64,000 nt of DNA from contig NZ_FQYR01000003.1 in NCBI RefSeq assembly GCF_900141815.1, positions 868,001-932,000 on the forward strand, in the 5' to 3' direction. Positions 53,502 through 62,972 of this stretch are shown piece after piece. The position numbers and the translations under genes were made by a program. Each line of letters begins with the position of its first letter. The first letter of the stretch is position 1. The notes under the pieces were generated by a model. It was not told the DNA's origin. It did no database searches and saw nothing but the letters and a program-made list of their open reading frames with translations. This stretch comes from Rubritalea squalenifaciens DSM 18772. Lineage in GTDB: Bacteria; Verrucomicrobiota; Verrucomicrobiia; Verrucomicrobiales; Akkermansiaceae.

Positions 53502-54110
53502 TTATTCACCAGCCTTGTCACCTTCTGCAGGCTTAGCTGGAGCATTCTTGTTGAGTGTCTCAAGGAGCTGAGCAGTGATGTCGAACTTGTCTTTAACGAA
53601 GACGAAAGTTTCTACCTGGTTGGCACTGCGTGCAGACTTATCAAGAACGAGGTCGAAATCATTCTCACGGGCGTGAGCTTCTACTTTCTCTCTGATCTCA
53701 CCGAGAATGGAGCGCATTTCAGCAACAATGTTCTCATTGAGAGCCTTATTGCGTCGAGCAAGCCACTGGCGGCGCTCGTTGTCGGCAGCATTACCTTCGC
53801 TGACTCGCATCTGAATTTCACGCTCAAGCTCAACACGCTTCTTGTCGCTGACTGTAGGATCCTGCTTCTGCTTGCTGAGGTTCTCGATCTTGGCCTGAAG
53901 ATCTCTGATCTTCTTGAGACGCTCGCCGTTCTCTTGCTGAATGCGCGCTTGGTCCACCTTTACCTTTTCTTGAGTTGTTTGGGTTAAGTGGTACTCGTTG
54001 AAAAGCTTCTGCATGTCCACAGTTGCAATTTTAAGATTCTGAGCTGCCGCTGAACCGATGCTAATGGCGAAAGCCGCTACGATGCAGATGGATTTGAGGA
54101 TGTTTTTCAT
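53502..54110 (-). CDS. OmpH/Skp-family periplasmic chaperone
   Basis: 202 residues. Signal peptide (about 1-23, cleavage after SAAAQ-type site), then NLKIATVDMQKLFNEYHLTQ and a long Lys/Glu/Gln-rich coiled coil (about 45-130) that would form the tentacles of a Skp-like trimer, ending with NDFDLVLDKSARS and a hydrophobic strand. Skp binds unfolded outer-membrane proteins in the periplasm. Monocistronic, divergent from panC, with a strong terminator. bamA and lpxD, often next to skp, are not in the window. Confidence 0.9.
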   Translation of the reverse strand: MKNILKSICIVAAFAISIGSAAAQNLKIATVDMQKLFNEYHLTQTTQEKVKVDQARIQQENGERLKKIRDLQAKIENLSKQKQDPTVSDKKRVELEREIQMRVSEGNAADNERRQWLARRNKALNENIVAEMRSILGEIREKVEAHARENDFDLVLDKSARSANQVETFVFVKDKFDITAQLLETLNKNAPAKPAEGDKAGE

Positions 54111-54244
54111 AAGAATTTTCTCTGTCTATATTGAGATCAACGAATCCAAGTTGCATAGAATTCCCTAGCTCGTCAACGACCATCCCTTATCTTTTTTACT
54201 TTATAGTTTGGGCATTCGAGAGCATTCTCGCGGGACCATCTCTT

Positions 54245-55099
54245 ATGAAAAGAGCCTGCACCATTGAGGAACTCCACGATTCTCTGCCACTTACAGAGCA
54301 TAAAACCGTTCTCGTACCCACCATGGGAGCCCTGCATGAGGGCCATTTCAGCTTGATACGCAAAGCACGCGAGATCGCCGGCCCGCATGGCCGTGTTGCG
54401 GTATCCATCTTTGTGAACCCCATTCAGTTTGATCGTGAAAGCGACTTAGCATCCTACCCTTGTACCCTGGATAAAGACTTGGAAGCTTGTCAGAAACTCG
54501 GAGTCGATATTGTTTTCACACCAGAAGCCGAATCCGTCTATCACCCGGATAGATCTATCACCATCCATGAGACCTCTCTATCCAAACTCCTCTGTGGAGC
54601 TACCCGAGAAGGTCACTTCGATGGTGTCTGCACCGTCGTGGCCAAGCTTTTCAATCTCTTTCGCCCCACCGATGCGGTCTTTGGCAAGAAAGACTATCAA
54701 CAGCTAGCAATCATTCATCGATTGGTGCGCGATCTCAATATTCCCGTCACGATCCATGGAGCTGAGACAGTCAGAGAAGAAGATGGACTAGCACTCTCCT
54801 CTCGCAATGTACGCCTCACCCAGTTGAACCGAGAGCAGGCACCGATTATACGCGAAGCACTTGTTGCAGCGCGCAATGCGGTGGATGCCGGAGAGAAAAG
54901 TGCCGATGTCGTGAAGAGCATCGCACTCAATACGATAAACGCGGTGAGCACTATTCCACGCATTGACTATTTGGAATGTGTCGATGCCGAGACTTTGGAG
55001 GCAGTCGAGTCTATCGACAAACTCACCCTGCTAGCGACGGCTGTCTTCTTCGGCGATGTCAGACTTATCGACAATATCGAGCTTGAGCCTCAAGGCTAA
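54245..55099 (+). CDS. panC: Pantoate-beta-alanine ligase
   Basis: 284 residues from ATG 54245; an upstream in-frame ATG at 54131 adds a non-conserved stretch. PanC condenses pantoate and beta-alanine with ATP to pantothenate. Motifs: VLVPTMGALHEGHFSLIR near residue 22, VSIFVNPIQFDRESDL near 55, FDGVCTVVAKLFN near 127, FGKKDYQQLAIIHRLVRDLN near 150 and LALSSRNVRL near 185. panB and panD are not adjacent. nadB follows 18 bases downstream, so the two are likely co-transcribed. Confidence 0.96.
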   Translation: MKRACTIEELHDSLPLTEHKTVLVPTMGALHEGHFSLIRKAREIAGPHGRVAVSIFVNPIQFDRESDLASYPCTLDKDLEACQKLGVDIVFTPEAESVYHPDRSITIHETSLSKLLCGATREGHFDGVCTVVAKLFNLFRPTDAVFGKKDYQQLAIIHRLVRDLNIPVTIHGAETVREEDGLALSSRNVRLTQLNREQAPIIREALVAARNAVDAGEKSADVVKSIALNTINAVSTIPRIDYLECVDAETLEAVESIDKLTLLATAVFFGDVRLIDNIELEPQG

Positions 55100-55117
55100 C
55101 AATACCAGTATCCCTAC

Positions 55118-56740
55118 ATGACTTCAGACTTCCTCGTCATTGGTACAGGCATTGCCGGTCTCAGCTTTGCCCTGAAAGCGGCGAAACACGGCAGTGTCAC
55201 GGTCATTACCAAAGGCCAACTCATTGAATCCAACACGGCGTGGGCTCAGGGAGGAATCTCTGCCGTGCTAGAGCCTTCACTGCGGGAAGATGGAGACACC
55301 TTTGAAAAGCACATCGCTGACACCCTGGACGCCGGTGCCGGCCTTTGCAAAGAGGACGTGGTCAGAACCATAGTAGAAGAAGGAACTGAGACCATTCACG
55401 ACCTTGTGAACCACGGCGTTCACTTTGATCACGACGACCAAGAGCCGTCTCAGTTTGCTTTGGGCAAAGAAGGTGGACACACCAAGCGTCGAGTACTTCA
55501 CTCCAAAGACACTACTGGCTACGCGATTGTTTCCGCACTCATTGAGCAAGCCAAAGAGGATCCTAATATCACCCTTCTAGAGGAGCATTTTGCCATCGAC
55601 CTCATCACAACGGGCAAGCTTGGCGTGGTCACTGAAGACAGAGTGTTAGGAGCATACGTCTTGGATGAAGCATCAGGCGACGTTCACATTTTCCGCTCAG
55701 ACCGTATCGTGCTAGCCACTGGGGGCTGTGGTAAAGTTTACCTTTACACCACCAACCCAGACAGCGCCACAGGCGACGGTGTAGCCATGGCTTGGCGCGC
55801 TGGAGCGACCATCTCCAACATGGAGTTTGTACAGTTCCATCCAACTTGCTTTTACAACCCCGCCGCGACTGGAGCCAAAGCTCGCTCATTCCTAGTCTCA
55901 GAAGCGGTTCGTGGTGAAGGCGCAAAACTCATCAATGACAAGGGAGAAGATTTCACTTTGGAACATGACCCACGTGGCTCGCTCGCTCCACGTGATATTG
56001 TCGCCCGTGCCATCGACCATGAGATCAAGAAAACCGGTGCTAACTGCGTGTATCTAGATGTCACCCATAAGCCTAAGGGCTTCATGCAGGAGCGCTTTCC
56101 TCACATTTATAACACGCTCAAGGGATTTGGCCTCGATTGCGAGAAAGATCCCATCCCTGTTGTTCCTGCTGCCCACTATCAGTGCGGAGGCGTGGTAACC
56201 GATGTCAATGGCCGCACCACTATCCGCGGTTTGTACGCGATCGGCGAGGTGGCTTGTACAGGTCTTCACGGAGCCAACCGATTGGCCTCCAACTCACTTC
56301 TGGAAGGCAATGCGGTAGCACGCCGGGCCGTTGACGCCATGATCAAGAGCTATCCACTGGAAAAAGAAGCTCCACAACCTCCAAGCATCCCAAAATGGGA
56401 ACATGGAGACACCACTCCTCCTCACGAACAAGTTCTCATTTCTCACAACTGGGATGAGATCCGGCGTCTGATGTGGAACTACGTTTCCATCGTACGTACA
56501 GACAACCGTCTGCAGCGAGCCTCACGCCGCCTACGTAACCTGCGTAAGGAAGTCCGCGAGTTCTACTGGGGACACCGGGTCAACTCAGACATCCTCGAAT
56601 TGCGCAACCTGGTAACCGTGAGTGCGCTTGTTGTCGACTGTGCTATCAGACGCAAAGAATCCCGGGGCATCCACTACACTTTGGATTACCCCGAGAGAGA
56701 TGATCATTACCTCCACGACACGGAGCTCAGGAGGTTTTAA
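55118..56740 (+). CDS. nadB: L-aspartate oxidase
   Basis: 540 residues, complete. FAD-dependent oxidation of L-aspartate to iminoaspartate, first step of de novo NAD synthesis. FAD site LVIGTGIAGLSFALKAA at the start, SNTAWAQGGISAV near residue 40, GGHTKRRVLHSKDTTGY near 125, LATGGCGKVYLYTTNP near 200, QFHPTCFY near 240, and YAIGEVACTGLHGANRLASN near 375. The C-terminal helical domain contains REFYWGHR. nadA and nadC are not in the window. Confidence 0.96.
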   Translation: MTSDFLVIGTGIAGLSFALKAAKHGSVTVITKGQLIESNTAWAQGGISAVLEPSLREDGDTFEKHIADTLDAGAGLCKEDVVRTIVEEGTETIHDLVNHGVHFDHDDQEPSQFALGKEGGHTKRRVLHSKDTTGYAIVSALIEQAKEDPNITLLEEHFAIDLITTGKLGVVTEDRVLGAYVLDEASGDVHIFRSDRIVLATGGCGKVYLYTTNPDSATGDGVAMAWRAGATISNMEFVQFHPTCFYNPAATGAKARSFLVSEAVRGEGAKLINDKGEDFTLEHDPRGSLAPRDIVARAIDHEIKKTGANCVYLDVTHKPKGFMQERFPHIYNTLKGFGLDCEKDPIPVVPAAHYQCGGVVTDVNGRTTIRGLYAIGEVACTGLHGANRLASNSLLEGNAVARRAVDAMIKSYPLEKEAPQPPSIPKWEHGDTTPPHEQVLISHNWDEIRRLMWNYVSIVRTDNRLQRASRRLRNLRKEVREFYWGHRVNSDILELRNLVTVSALVVDCAIRRKESRGIHYTLDYPERDDHYLHDTELRRF

Positions 56741-56746
56741 TCTTCC

Positions 56747-57988
56747 TTACTTTTTAGTGACTTTCTTTAAAGCCTGCACCCTCTCGGTGTAGGCTTCGTA
56801 GTATCTGCCGGAATAATGTGGCAACTGCTTCTTCTCTTCCGCCGCGGCGTGCTGAGCCAGAAGTTGCTTCTCAAAGCTAGGCCTCAGTACTTCGCTGCGC
56901 CCCACGATCACCCTCACTTTCTTCTCCGGCTCAGGGCTCACCTTCATGGGAAGAATTCTTTCCACCTCGTTCTCCGGCAGCACCCAGAACACCCGTAGTC
57001 CATCATGGCCAAAATAGCTATTCCACCAGGTCTTCACCATGCCGTCCGCCTCATGTTGATTGAGCCCCTGAGCCATGAGACCATCTCTCATTTCCCGGTA
57101 GATAATCTGGTTAGACTCAGGTGAGAGGTCCATTTCAGTCCAGCCATTACTCTGGCTGATCTCTGTGTGGCTATTCATCTCAAGCCCCTCTGCGAAGACT
57201 TTGTAGCGTACTTTTCCAGCAACTCGTTCATACGCCAGTGCAAAGGGGATATTTTGACTCCCTTTGAAGTCCATAGACAAGGTCTCCGCCGAATCCACTG
57301 AGAGCGTCAAAGGCAGTGTGAAATTACCAAGCCCTCGATAAAACAGGTACTGCTCATAGACTTCGCCTACCTTGACGATATTCGAGTGAGGTACCTGAGG
57401 ATAGATCCAGTTCGGTGTCTCTCCCGTACGGAAATACTTGGAGCTGTCCACCTCATTACGCGGAATAATCTCAGTATCCCAATGAATGAAACCCTTGTAC
57501 TCCTCCTCAAAATCCCAAGCTTTGTATCCGCCCATAGGAAAAGCCATGGGAGCACTAGGATTGATTGCGGGAAACGCCACAGGAGCGACCTTGCCTCTTT
57601 CCTCTGGACGAAGTTTCACCATCTTAGGAGGCGTATCTCCTGATGTTCGTGGAGGAAACCATTGACTGACCGTCCCTCCATTGAAGCCAACGTGAACAGA
57701 GACCTTCTCACGTTTGTCCCCGTAAAAATAGATTACAGGAGTTTCCATTTTCACCCTGACATTCCTCACCGGCCTCATCAAGCCCTTGAAAGCGCGAGGA
57801 TTTAGATTCTGATGCCCTCCCACAAAATAGGGAAGGTATTCCTCCTCCACCTGGAGCCCTGCTAGCATGACCCCATCACTTCCACTGACTGTGGTGAAAG
57901 TCCCCCACTCATGTAGTTCATGTGCTTGTGACTGACCCGCGATGGCGGTGAAGCAAACCGACAACATACACTTCGATATCGTTTTCAT
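56747..57988 (-). CDS. Secreted protein of unknown function with HEWGTFT motif
   Basis: 413 residues with a signal peptide (about 1-22, QSQA cleavage region). The mature start HELHEWGTFTTVSGSDG is a pattern I recall from uncharacterised exported proteins of Planctomycetes, Verrucomicrobia and Acidobacteria. Further conserved-looking blocks are VKMETPVIYFYGDK, VGFNGGTVSQWFPP, YLFYRGLGNFTLPL and WVLPENEVERILPM. Predominantly beta-strand prediction by eye; no catalytic motif recognised. It converges with nadB, 6 bases apart, and is divergent from HMG-CoA reductase. Confidence 0.68.
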   Translation of the reverse strand: MKTISKCMLSVCFTAIAGQSQAHELHEWGTFTTVSGSDGVMLAGLQVEEEYLPYFVGGHQNLNPRAFKGLMRPVRNVRVKMETPVIYFYGDKREKVSVHVGFNGGTVSQWFPPRTSGDTPPKMVKLRPEERGKVAPVAFPAINPSAPMAFPMGGYKAWDFEEEYKGFIHWDTEIIPRNEVDSSKYFRTGETPNWIYPQVPHSNIVKVGEVYEQYLFYRGLGNFTLPLTLSVDSAETLSMDFKGSQNIPFALAYERVAGKVRYKVFAEGLEMNSHTEISQSNGWTEMDLSPESNQIIYREMRDGLMAQGLNQHEADGMVKTWWNSYFGHDGLRVFWVLPENEVERILPMKVSPEPEKKVRVIVGRSEVLRPSFEKQLLAQHAAAEEKKQLPHYSGRYYEAYTERVQALKKVTKK

Positions 57989-58121
57989 AACCCTGACATG
58001 ATGACATTAAACCCTGAATGCGTGCTAGTTCGATCTGCCCAGTTTACCGACTCTTTACATTTCAGTCGTGGCTAAATTACAGACTCGATCTCCACCGATT
58101 TACACTCTAACTTCATTCGGT

Positions 58122-59378
58122 ATGTCTGGAAAACGATCGCTCACGAATATCCACCTTGAAAAACTGTTTTCTAACAATTCCGTGGAGAGCTTGGACAAAC
58201 AGCTCGAACCCAAGTTTGAACCGAAGCCAATCCCATTTCTCCCTCTGGCCAAAGTAAACGCCCACAGAACCGAGAAGCTGTGGAAACAAATCGGTCAAGA
58301 AGCGAGCCCCGACCTATTGGACACCTGGACTGCCGAGAAGCTGGAAAGTTTTCAGGGCAACATTGAGAACTGTATTGGATCCACCAAAATCCCCTTGGGC
58401 ATCGCCGGGCCCTTGCGGGTAAACGGTCTGTTTGCCCAAGGCGACTACCCCATACCTCTGGCCACTTCAGAAGCCGCGCTCGTAGCGAGTTATCATCGCG
58501 GTTGCACCTTGCTTTCCTTATCCGGTGGAGCTACAGCCATGATGCTCTATCAGGCCGTCAACCGGGCTCCGGCCTATGCCTTTGAGTCCATGCGAGGCGC
58601 TGGACTCTTCGTCGCCTGGGCCATGGAGCACTTCGAAACTTTCCAGCAAATCGCCTCCACAACCACCAGTCACGGCAAACTCGTCGACGTGGGCACTACA
58701 CTGGAGGGTAACCATGTCTATCTGAACTTTGAGTTCACCACTGGTGATGCTTCCGGCCAGAACATGGTAACCATCGCCACCCAAGCCATTTGCGATTACA
58801 TTCAGGCACATTCCCCTGTAGCACCGCTTCAATGCTATGTAGAGGGCAATCTCTCCGGAGACAAGAAAGCCAGTGCCCAAGCCTACACTTCGGTTAGAGG
58901 ACGCAAAGTGACCGCGGAAGCCATCATTCCTGCGGAAATCCTCCAGAAAGTCGTCCATGCGACTCCGCGTCAAATGATTGATTACTGGCGCATGTCGGCG
59001 ATTGGCGGAGTGCTCAGCGGAACGATCGGTGTACAAGGCCACTTCGCCAACGGTCTCGCGGCTCTCTACATAGCCACCGGGCAAGACGCCGCCTGCGTGG
59101 CGGAATCCGCCACAGGGATCACACGCTTCGAGCAGGCGGATGATGGCGCCCTCTACGCCAGTGTTACCCTACCCAATATCATGCTCGGCACCGTCGGCGG
59201 AGGTACTGGCCTTCCCTCACAAAAGGCAGCTCTTGAGCTGATGGGCTTATATGGAACAGATAAAAGCAATGCCTTATCCGAAGTTACCGCTTCTCTCGTT
59301 CTGGCAGGTGAGCTTTCAATCATCGCAGCACTGGCCACCGGAGATTTCACCAGAGCCCACAACAAACTCGCCCGCTAA
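58122..59378 (+). CDS. Hydroxymethylglutaryl-CoA reductase
   Basis: 418 residues from ATG 58122 (a GTG at 58068 would add 18 residues). It reduces HMG-CoA to mevalonate. Class I-like features: ENCIGSTKIPLGIAGPL near residue 83, TTGDASGQNMVTIATQA near 208 (canonical DAMGMN is DASGQN here), GNLSGDKKASAQ with the catalytic Lys at 248 or 249, IGVQGHFANGLAALYIATGQD, GTVGGGTGLPSQ and the C-terminal His in RAHNKLAR. No membrane anchor, so cytosolic. No other mevalonate gene is in view. A UbiA-like and a PEP-dikinase-like gene follow on the same strand. Confidence 0.92.
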   Translation: MSGKRSLTNIHLEKLFSNNSVESLDKQLEPKFEPKPIPFLPLAKVNAHRTEKLWKQIGQEASPDLLDTWTAEKLESFQGNIENCIGSTKIPLGIAGPLRVNGLFAQGDYPIPLATSEAALVASYHRGCTLLSLSGGATAMMLYQAVNRAPAYAFESMRGAGLFVAWAMEHFETFQQIASTTTSHGKLVDVGTTLEGNHVYLNFEFTTGDASGQNMVTIATQAICDYIQAHSPVAPLQCYVEGNLSGDKKASAQAYTSVRGRKVTAEAIIPAEILQKVVHATPRQMIDYWRMSAIGGVLSGTIGVQGHFANGLAALYIATGQDAACVAESATGITRFEQADDGALYASVTLPNIMLGTVGGGTGLPSQKAALELMGLYGTDKSNALSEVTASLVLAGELSIIAALATGDFTRAHNKLAR

Positions 59379-59465
59379 ACATCGTTCAAATCGATACTCC
59401 ACAAAAACGAAGTGATTTCCCTGATGTTCATTCCTTAGTTAAGCTCCGGCAAAATCATCACCAAC

Positions 59466-60395
59466 GTGACAACAGTACCTCCAGAAAAACCTGGCTTCCT
59501 GAGGAAGTGGTCCATCTATCAAAAGGAACGTTTCCCGGTCCTGCAGCATGGGCTCCTTATAATCGCCTTCTCGTCCTCAGCGGTAGCCTACTCAGCTATG
59601 CTGTGCAAAGACCCCACTCCTGCTTGGCAGGCTTTTCTGGTAGCCTTCATCACCTGCTTCATCTTTTTCCTACAACTCAGGATTGCCGATGAATTCAAGG
59701 ATATCGAGGAAGATACTAGATACCGGCCATACCGCCCAGTGCCTCGAGGTTTAATCTCTCTGAGGGAGCTTGGCTGGCTGTTTGCCCTGGGAGCCAGCAT
59801 CCAGCTAGGCCTGGCCTTGCTCTACTTTCCGCCTCTCGTATTCGTACTTCTGATAGGCTGGGTTTACTTGTCATTGATGAGTGTCGAGTTCTTCGCACGC
59901 GACTGGTTGAAAGCCCGCCCTATCACCTACTTGTGGACTCACATGCTCATCATGCCCATTGTAGATTTCTATGCTACCGCCTGCCATTGGTATCCATCGG
60001 GCAACAAGCCTTACCTGGGCCTGGCCTTCTTTCTAGCGGCGAGTTTCTTCAACGGAATCGTCATCGAGATCGGGCGTAAACTCCGCCAGCCAATAGATGA
60101 GGAAGCTGGAGTCCCGACCTATTCCAAGCTTTGGGGCAAGAAAGCAGCCTGCCTTGTCTGGCTTGGCTCACTGACATGCACCTTGTTATTCGCGATACTG
60201 GCAGCAAATCTCATCAATTGGATTCTCCCGCTTGCCATCAGCCTAGGTATTCTGCTATTGGTGTCCTTGGTTGCCTCAGTGCGCTTCAACCGCTCAGACC
60301 GCAGCGGTAAAGTGTTCGAGACAATCTCAGGACTCTGGACCCTAGCCCTATACCTCAATTTAGGACTCCTCCCCTTTTGGTCATTACAACCATGA
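59466..60395 (+). CDS. UbiA-family prenyltransferase-like membrane protein
   Basis: 309 residues from a GTG start; no ATG is available nearby and the gene has only a weak Shine-Dalgarno. About eight hydrophobic helices. First Asp-rich motif RIADEFKDIEED has D75, D79 and D83 in the UbiA DxxxDxxxD spacing, followed by RYRPYRPVPRGLIS typical of UbiA. The second motif region reads EIGRKLRQPIDEEAGVPTY (residues 200-218), with DEE instead of the usual YxxKDxxxD. UbiA enzymes attach isoprenoid chains to aromatic or other acceptors in the membrane. Its stop overlaps the next gene by 4 bases (ATGA). Substrate unknown. Confidence 0.82.
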   Translation: MTTVPPEKPGFLRKWSIYQKERFPVLQHGLLIIAFSSSAVAYSAMLCKDPTPAWQAFLVAFITCFIFFLQLRIADEFKDIEEDTRYRPYRPVPRGLISLRELGWLFALGASIQLGLALLYFPPLVFVLLIGWVYLSLMSVEFFARDWLKARPITYLWTHMLIMPIVDFYATACHWYPSGNKPYLGLAFFLAASFFNGIVIEIGRKLRQPIDEEAGVPTYSKLWGKKAACLVWLGSLTCTLLFAILAANLINWILPLAISLGILLLVSLVASVRFNRSDRSGKVFETISGLWTLALYLNLGLLPFWSLQP

Positions 60396-62926
60396 TCATT
60401 ACACAACAAAACGCAAAGGCTCATCTTGGGCGCCTGGGAGGAAAAGCAGCTTCTCTCGCTGAACTGGCAGAGACAGACATTCTCATTCCGGACTGGTTCG
60501 CTGTCACCACTGACTATCAACCGGATTTCGATGCTGCCCTGCCTCAAGCCATCGGTGAACTGGATGCCGACTTCTTTGCGGTTAGATCCTCCGCCGCGTG
60601 CGAGGATGGCAAAGCTCACTCATTTGCCGGGCAGTTTGAATCCTATCTCTATGTCCCCATTGAGAAGGTGCCTCAGCGGATCAAAGATGTTCAAAGTTCC
60701 CACCAGTCTGAGCACCTTAAAAGCTATCAGGAGAACCAGAACAGCGAAAAAGCCACCGCCCCTACGGCTCTGGTGCAGATCATGCTGACACCTGATGTGA
60801 GTGGCGTTGCTTTCAGTGTGGATCCGGTTACTGGGAATAGACAAAGAGCAGTGGTGTCCGCCCTCTGGGGAACTGGCAGCGCTCTCGTCTCCGGTGACGC
60901 TGATGCTGACCAATGGAAGGTAGACCCTGATGATATCATCATCGAATCCAAGATTGCCCACAAAAGCATCCTCCACATTCCCTCCCCATCCTCTTCGACA
61001 GGATACACCACAATAGAGGTCCCCAGCGACCAACAGGACATCCCCTGCCTGAGCGAAGCGCAAATCAGAGATGTGGCTGAGCTGGCCCGTAAATGTGCTG
61101 CTCATTTCGGTTGCCCTCAGGACATCGAATGGGCGTACAGCAAAGGCAAACTCTACCTTCTTCAGAGCAGACCTATCACTACGCTTAATCTTCTCCCTGA
61201 CCCCACAGACCCTCTGACTATTTGGGATAACAGTAACATCGCAGAATCCTATTCAGGCATCACAAGCCCTCTCACTTTCAGCTTTGCCAAGCGCATCTAC
61301 GAACACGTTTACCGGGAGTTCTGTGGATTACTCAATGTACCCAAGCGTAAGATCAGAGACAATGACGACGTCTTTCCTCAGATGCTTGGACACATCAATG
61401 GAAGGGTCTATTACAACTTGATCAGCTGGTACCGTGTACTAGCCATGTTACCGGGCTTCAAAATCAACCGCTCATTCATGGAGCAGATGATGGGCGTGAA
61501 AGAGCCTATGCCCGAGGAAATCGTCGAGAGAATCGCCAGCGCTAACAAAACCAACCGCCTTCGAGACGGGGTCGATCTAGCTGGCACAATGATGGGGCTG
61601 GGCTTGAGACACTTCGGTCTCAAGAGGCAGATTAACAAATTCTACAAGCGCCTCAATTCAGCTCTCGACATTGACTCCAAGTCTCTCACAAGTATGAGCT
61701 TGAGCGAACTTAGTGAGCACTACCGCACCTTAGAGAACCAGCTGCTCAAGCATTGGGATGCCCCGCTCGTAAACGATTTCTTCGCTATGATCTACTATGG
61801 CGTCCTGCGCAAGAAATGCGAAAAGTGGCTCGATGATGCCTCTCTACAGAACGAACTCTTGCTAGATTCTGGGGATATTATCAGCGCAGAGCCACCACGA
61901 CGCATTACTGAGATGGCTCAGTTGGCTAAGAAAGACAAGGACGTCTGCCGACTCCTGGCAAACCCTGAGCACTCGGCCAGAGAGAAGCTCAAGGCCATGG
62001 AGAAGATGCCAGCTTTGCACGAAATGTACGAGCAGTACGTGAAAGATTTTGGAGACCGCTGCCTGGAAGAGCTCAAGCTCGAATCACCAACTGTCGAGGA
62101 CAGCCCCAACTCATTGCTCAACTCCATCGGCATGCTAGCCATGAATCCCTCTCGTCATACGCCACCGGTGACCAGAGGCCCGAGCAAGATTGAGCAACTC
62201 TCTTGGCTCAAGAAAGTCCGCTTCAACTGGATACTCAAGCAAACCCGTAACCGTGTACGCGACCGGGAAAACTTGCGCTTCGAGCGCACCCGCCTATTCG
62301 GCAGAGTGCGCAAGATCATGGTGGAAATCGGCAAGCGTCTCCACGCAGACTACCTCATCGATCAACCCGAGGATGTTTTCCTGCTCAAACTTGACGACAT
62401 CCTTGGTGTCACGGACGGCAGCACTGACGCCCATTCCCTGAGAGATATTGTCGAGGCCAGACGCTCCTCACTGGAGAAAGCCATCGCTGGCCCTGTTCCA
62501 CCGGATCGCTTTGAAACGCGCGGACCTGCTCATCGATACAGGGAATTCAAAACGACTCTCAAGGAACCCGATCTCAGCGCTACGGATCTGGAAGGCACCC
62601 CTGCCTGCCCAGGCAGCGTGAAAGGCAGGGTAAGAGTGGTTACCAATCCCCGGAATGCCACCTTGTTGCCCGGGGAGATTCTCGTCGCCCAACAGACGGA
62701 TCCAGGCTGGGTCGTCTTGTTCCCACCAGCGGCAGGTTTATTGGTAGAGAGAGGCAGTTTGCTCTCCCATTCAGCCATTGTTGCCAGAGAGCTCAATCTT
62801 CCCTGTATCGTCTCCATTCCCCATGTCACCAAAGTCCTGAAGACAGGAGACATGGTAGAAATGAACGGACGAACCGGAGCCATTCGCATCATCAAAATGG
62901 AGGAAACGCTCAAGAAAGAGGAATAA
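60392..62926 (+). CDS. PEP synthase / rifampicin-phosphotransferase-like ATP-grasp enzyme
   Basis: 844 residues from ATG 60392 (an in-frame TTG at 60377 lies inside the UbiA-like gene). N-terminal ATP-grasp (about 1-280): LGGKAASLAELAE, FFAVRSSAACEDGKAHSFAG, PDVSGVAFSVDPVTG, DIEWAYSKGKLYLLQSRPI. Central helical region (about 280-690) resembles the substrate domain of rifampicin phosphotransferase rather than the PEP-binding barrel of PpsA. C-terminal swivelling His domain: LPGEILVAQQTDPGWVVLFP and GSLLSHSAIVARELNLPCI, with catalytic His793. Likely a dikinase that phosphorylates a small hydrophobic molecule. Translationally coupled to the UbiA-like gene. Confidence 0.88.
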   Translation: MIITQQNAKAHLGRLGGKAASLAELAETDILIPDWFAVTTDYQPDFDAALPQAIGELDADFFAVRSSAACEDGKAHSFAGQFESYLYVPIEKVPQRIKDVQSSHQSEHLKSYQENQNSEKATAPTALVQIMLTPDVSGVAFSVDPVTGNRQRAVVSALWGTGSALVSGDADADQWKVDPDDIIIESKIAHKSILHIPSPSSSTGYTTIEVPSDQQDIPCLSEAQIRDVAELARKCAAHFGCPQDIEWAYSKGKLYLLQSRPITTLNLLPDPTDPLTIWDNSNIAESYSGITSPLTFSFAKRIYEHVYREFCGLLNVPKRKIRDNDDVFPQMLGHINGRVYYNLISWYRVLAMLPGFKINRSFMEQMMGVKEPMPEEIVERIASANKTNRLRDGVDLAGTMMGLGLRHFGLKRQINKFYKRLNSALDIDSKSLTSMSLSELSEHYRTLENQLLKHWDAPLVNDFFAMIYYGVLRKKCEKWLDDASLQNELLLDSGDIISAEPPRRITEMAQLAKKDKDVCRLLANPEHSAREKLKAMEKMPALHEMYEQYVKDFGDRCLEELKLESPTVEDSPNSLLNSIGMLAMNPSRHTPPVTRGPSKIEQLSWLKKVRFNWILKQTRNRVRDRENLRFERTRLFGRVRKIMVEIGKRLHADYLIDQPEDVFLLKLDDILGVTDGSTDAHSLRDIVEARRSSLEKAIAGPVPPDRFETRGPAHRYREFKTTLKEPDLSATDLEGTPACPGSVKGRVRVVTNPRNATLLPGEILVAQQTDPGWVVLFPPAAGLLVERGSLLSHSAIVARELNLPCIVSIPHVTKVLKTGDMVEMNGRTGAIRIIKMEETLKKEE

Positions 62927-62972
62927 TTCACTCTTTGACCTCCTCTTACTTTTTAGTTAACGTAACTCGCAG

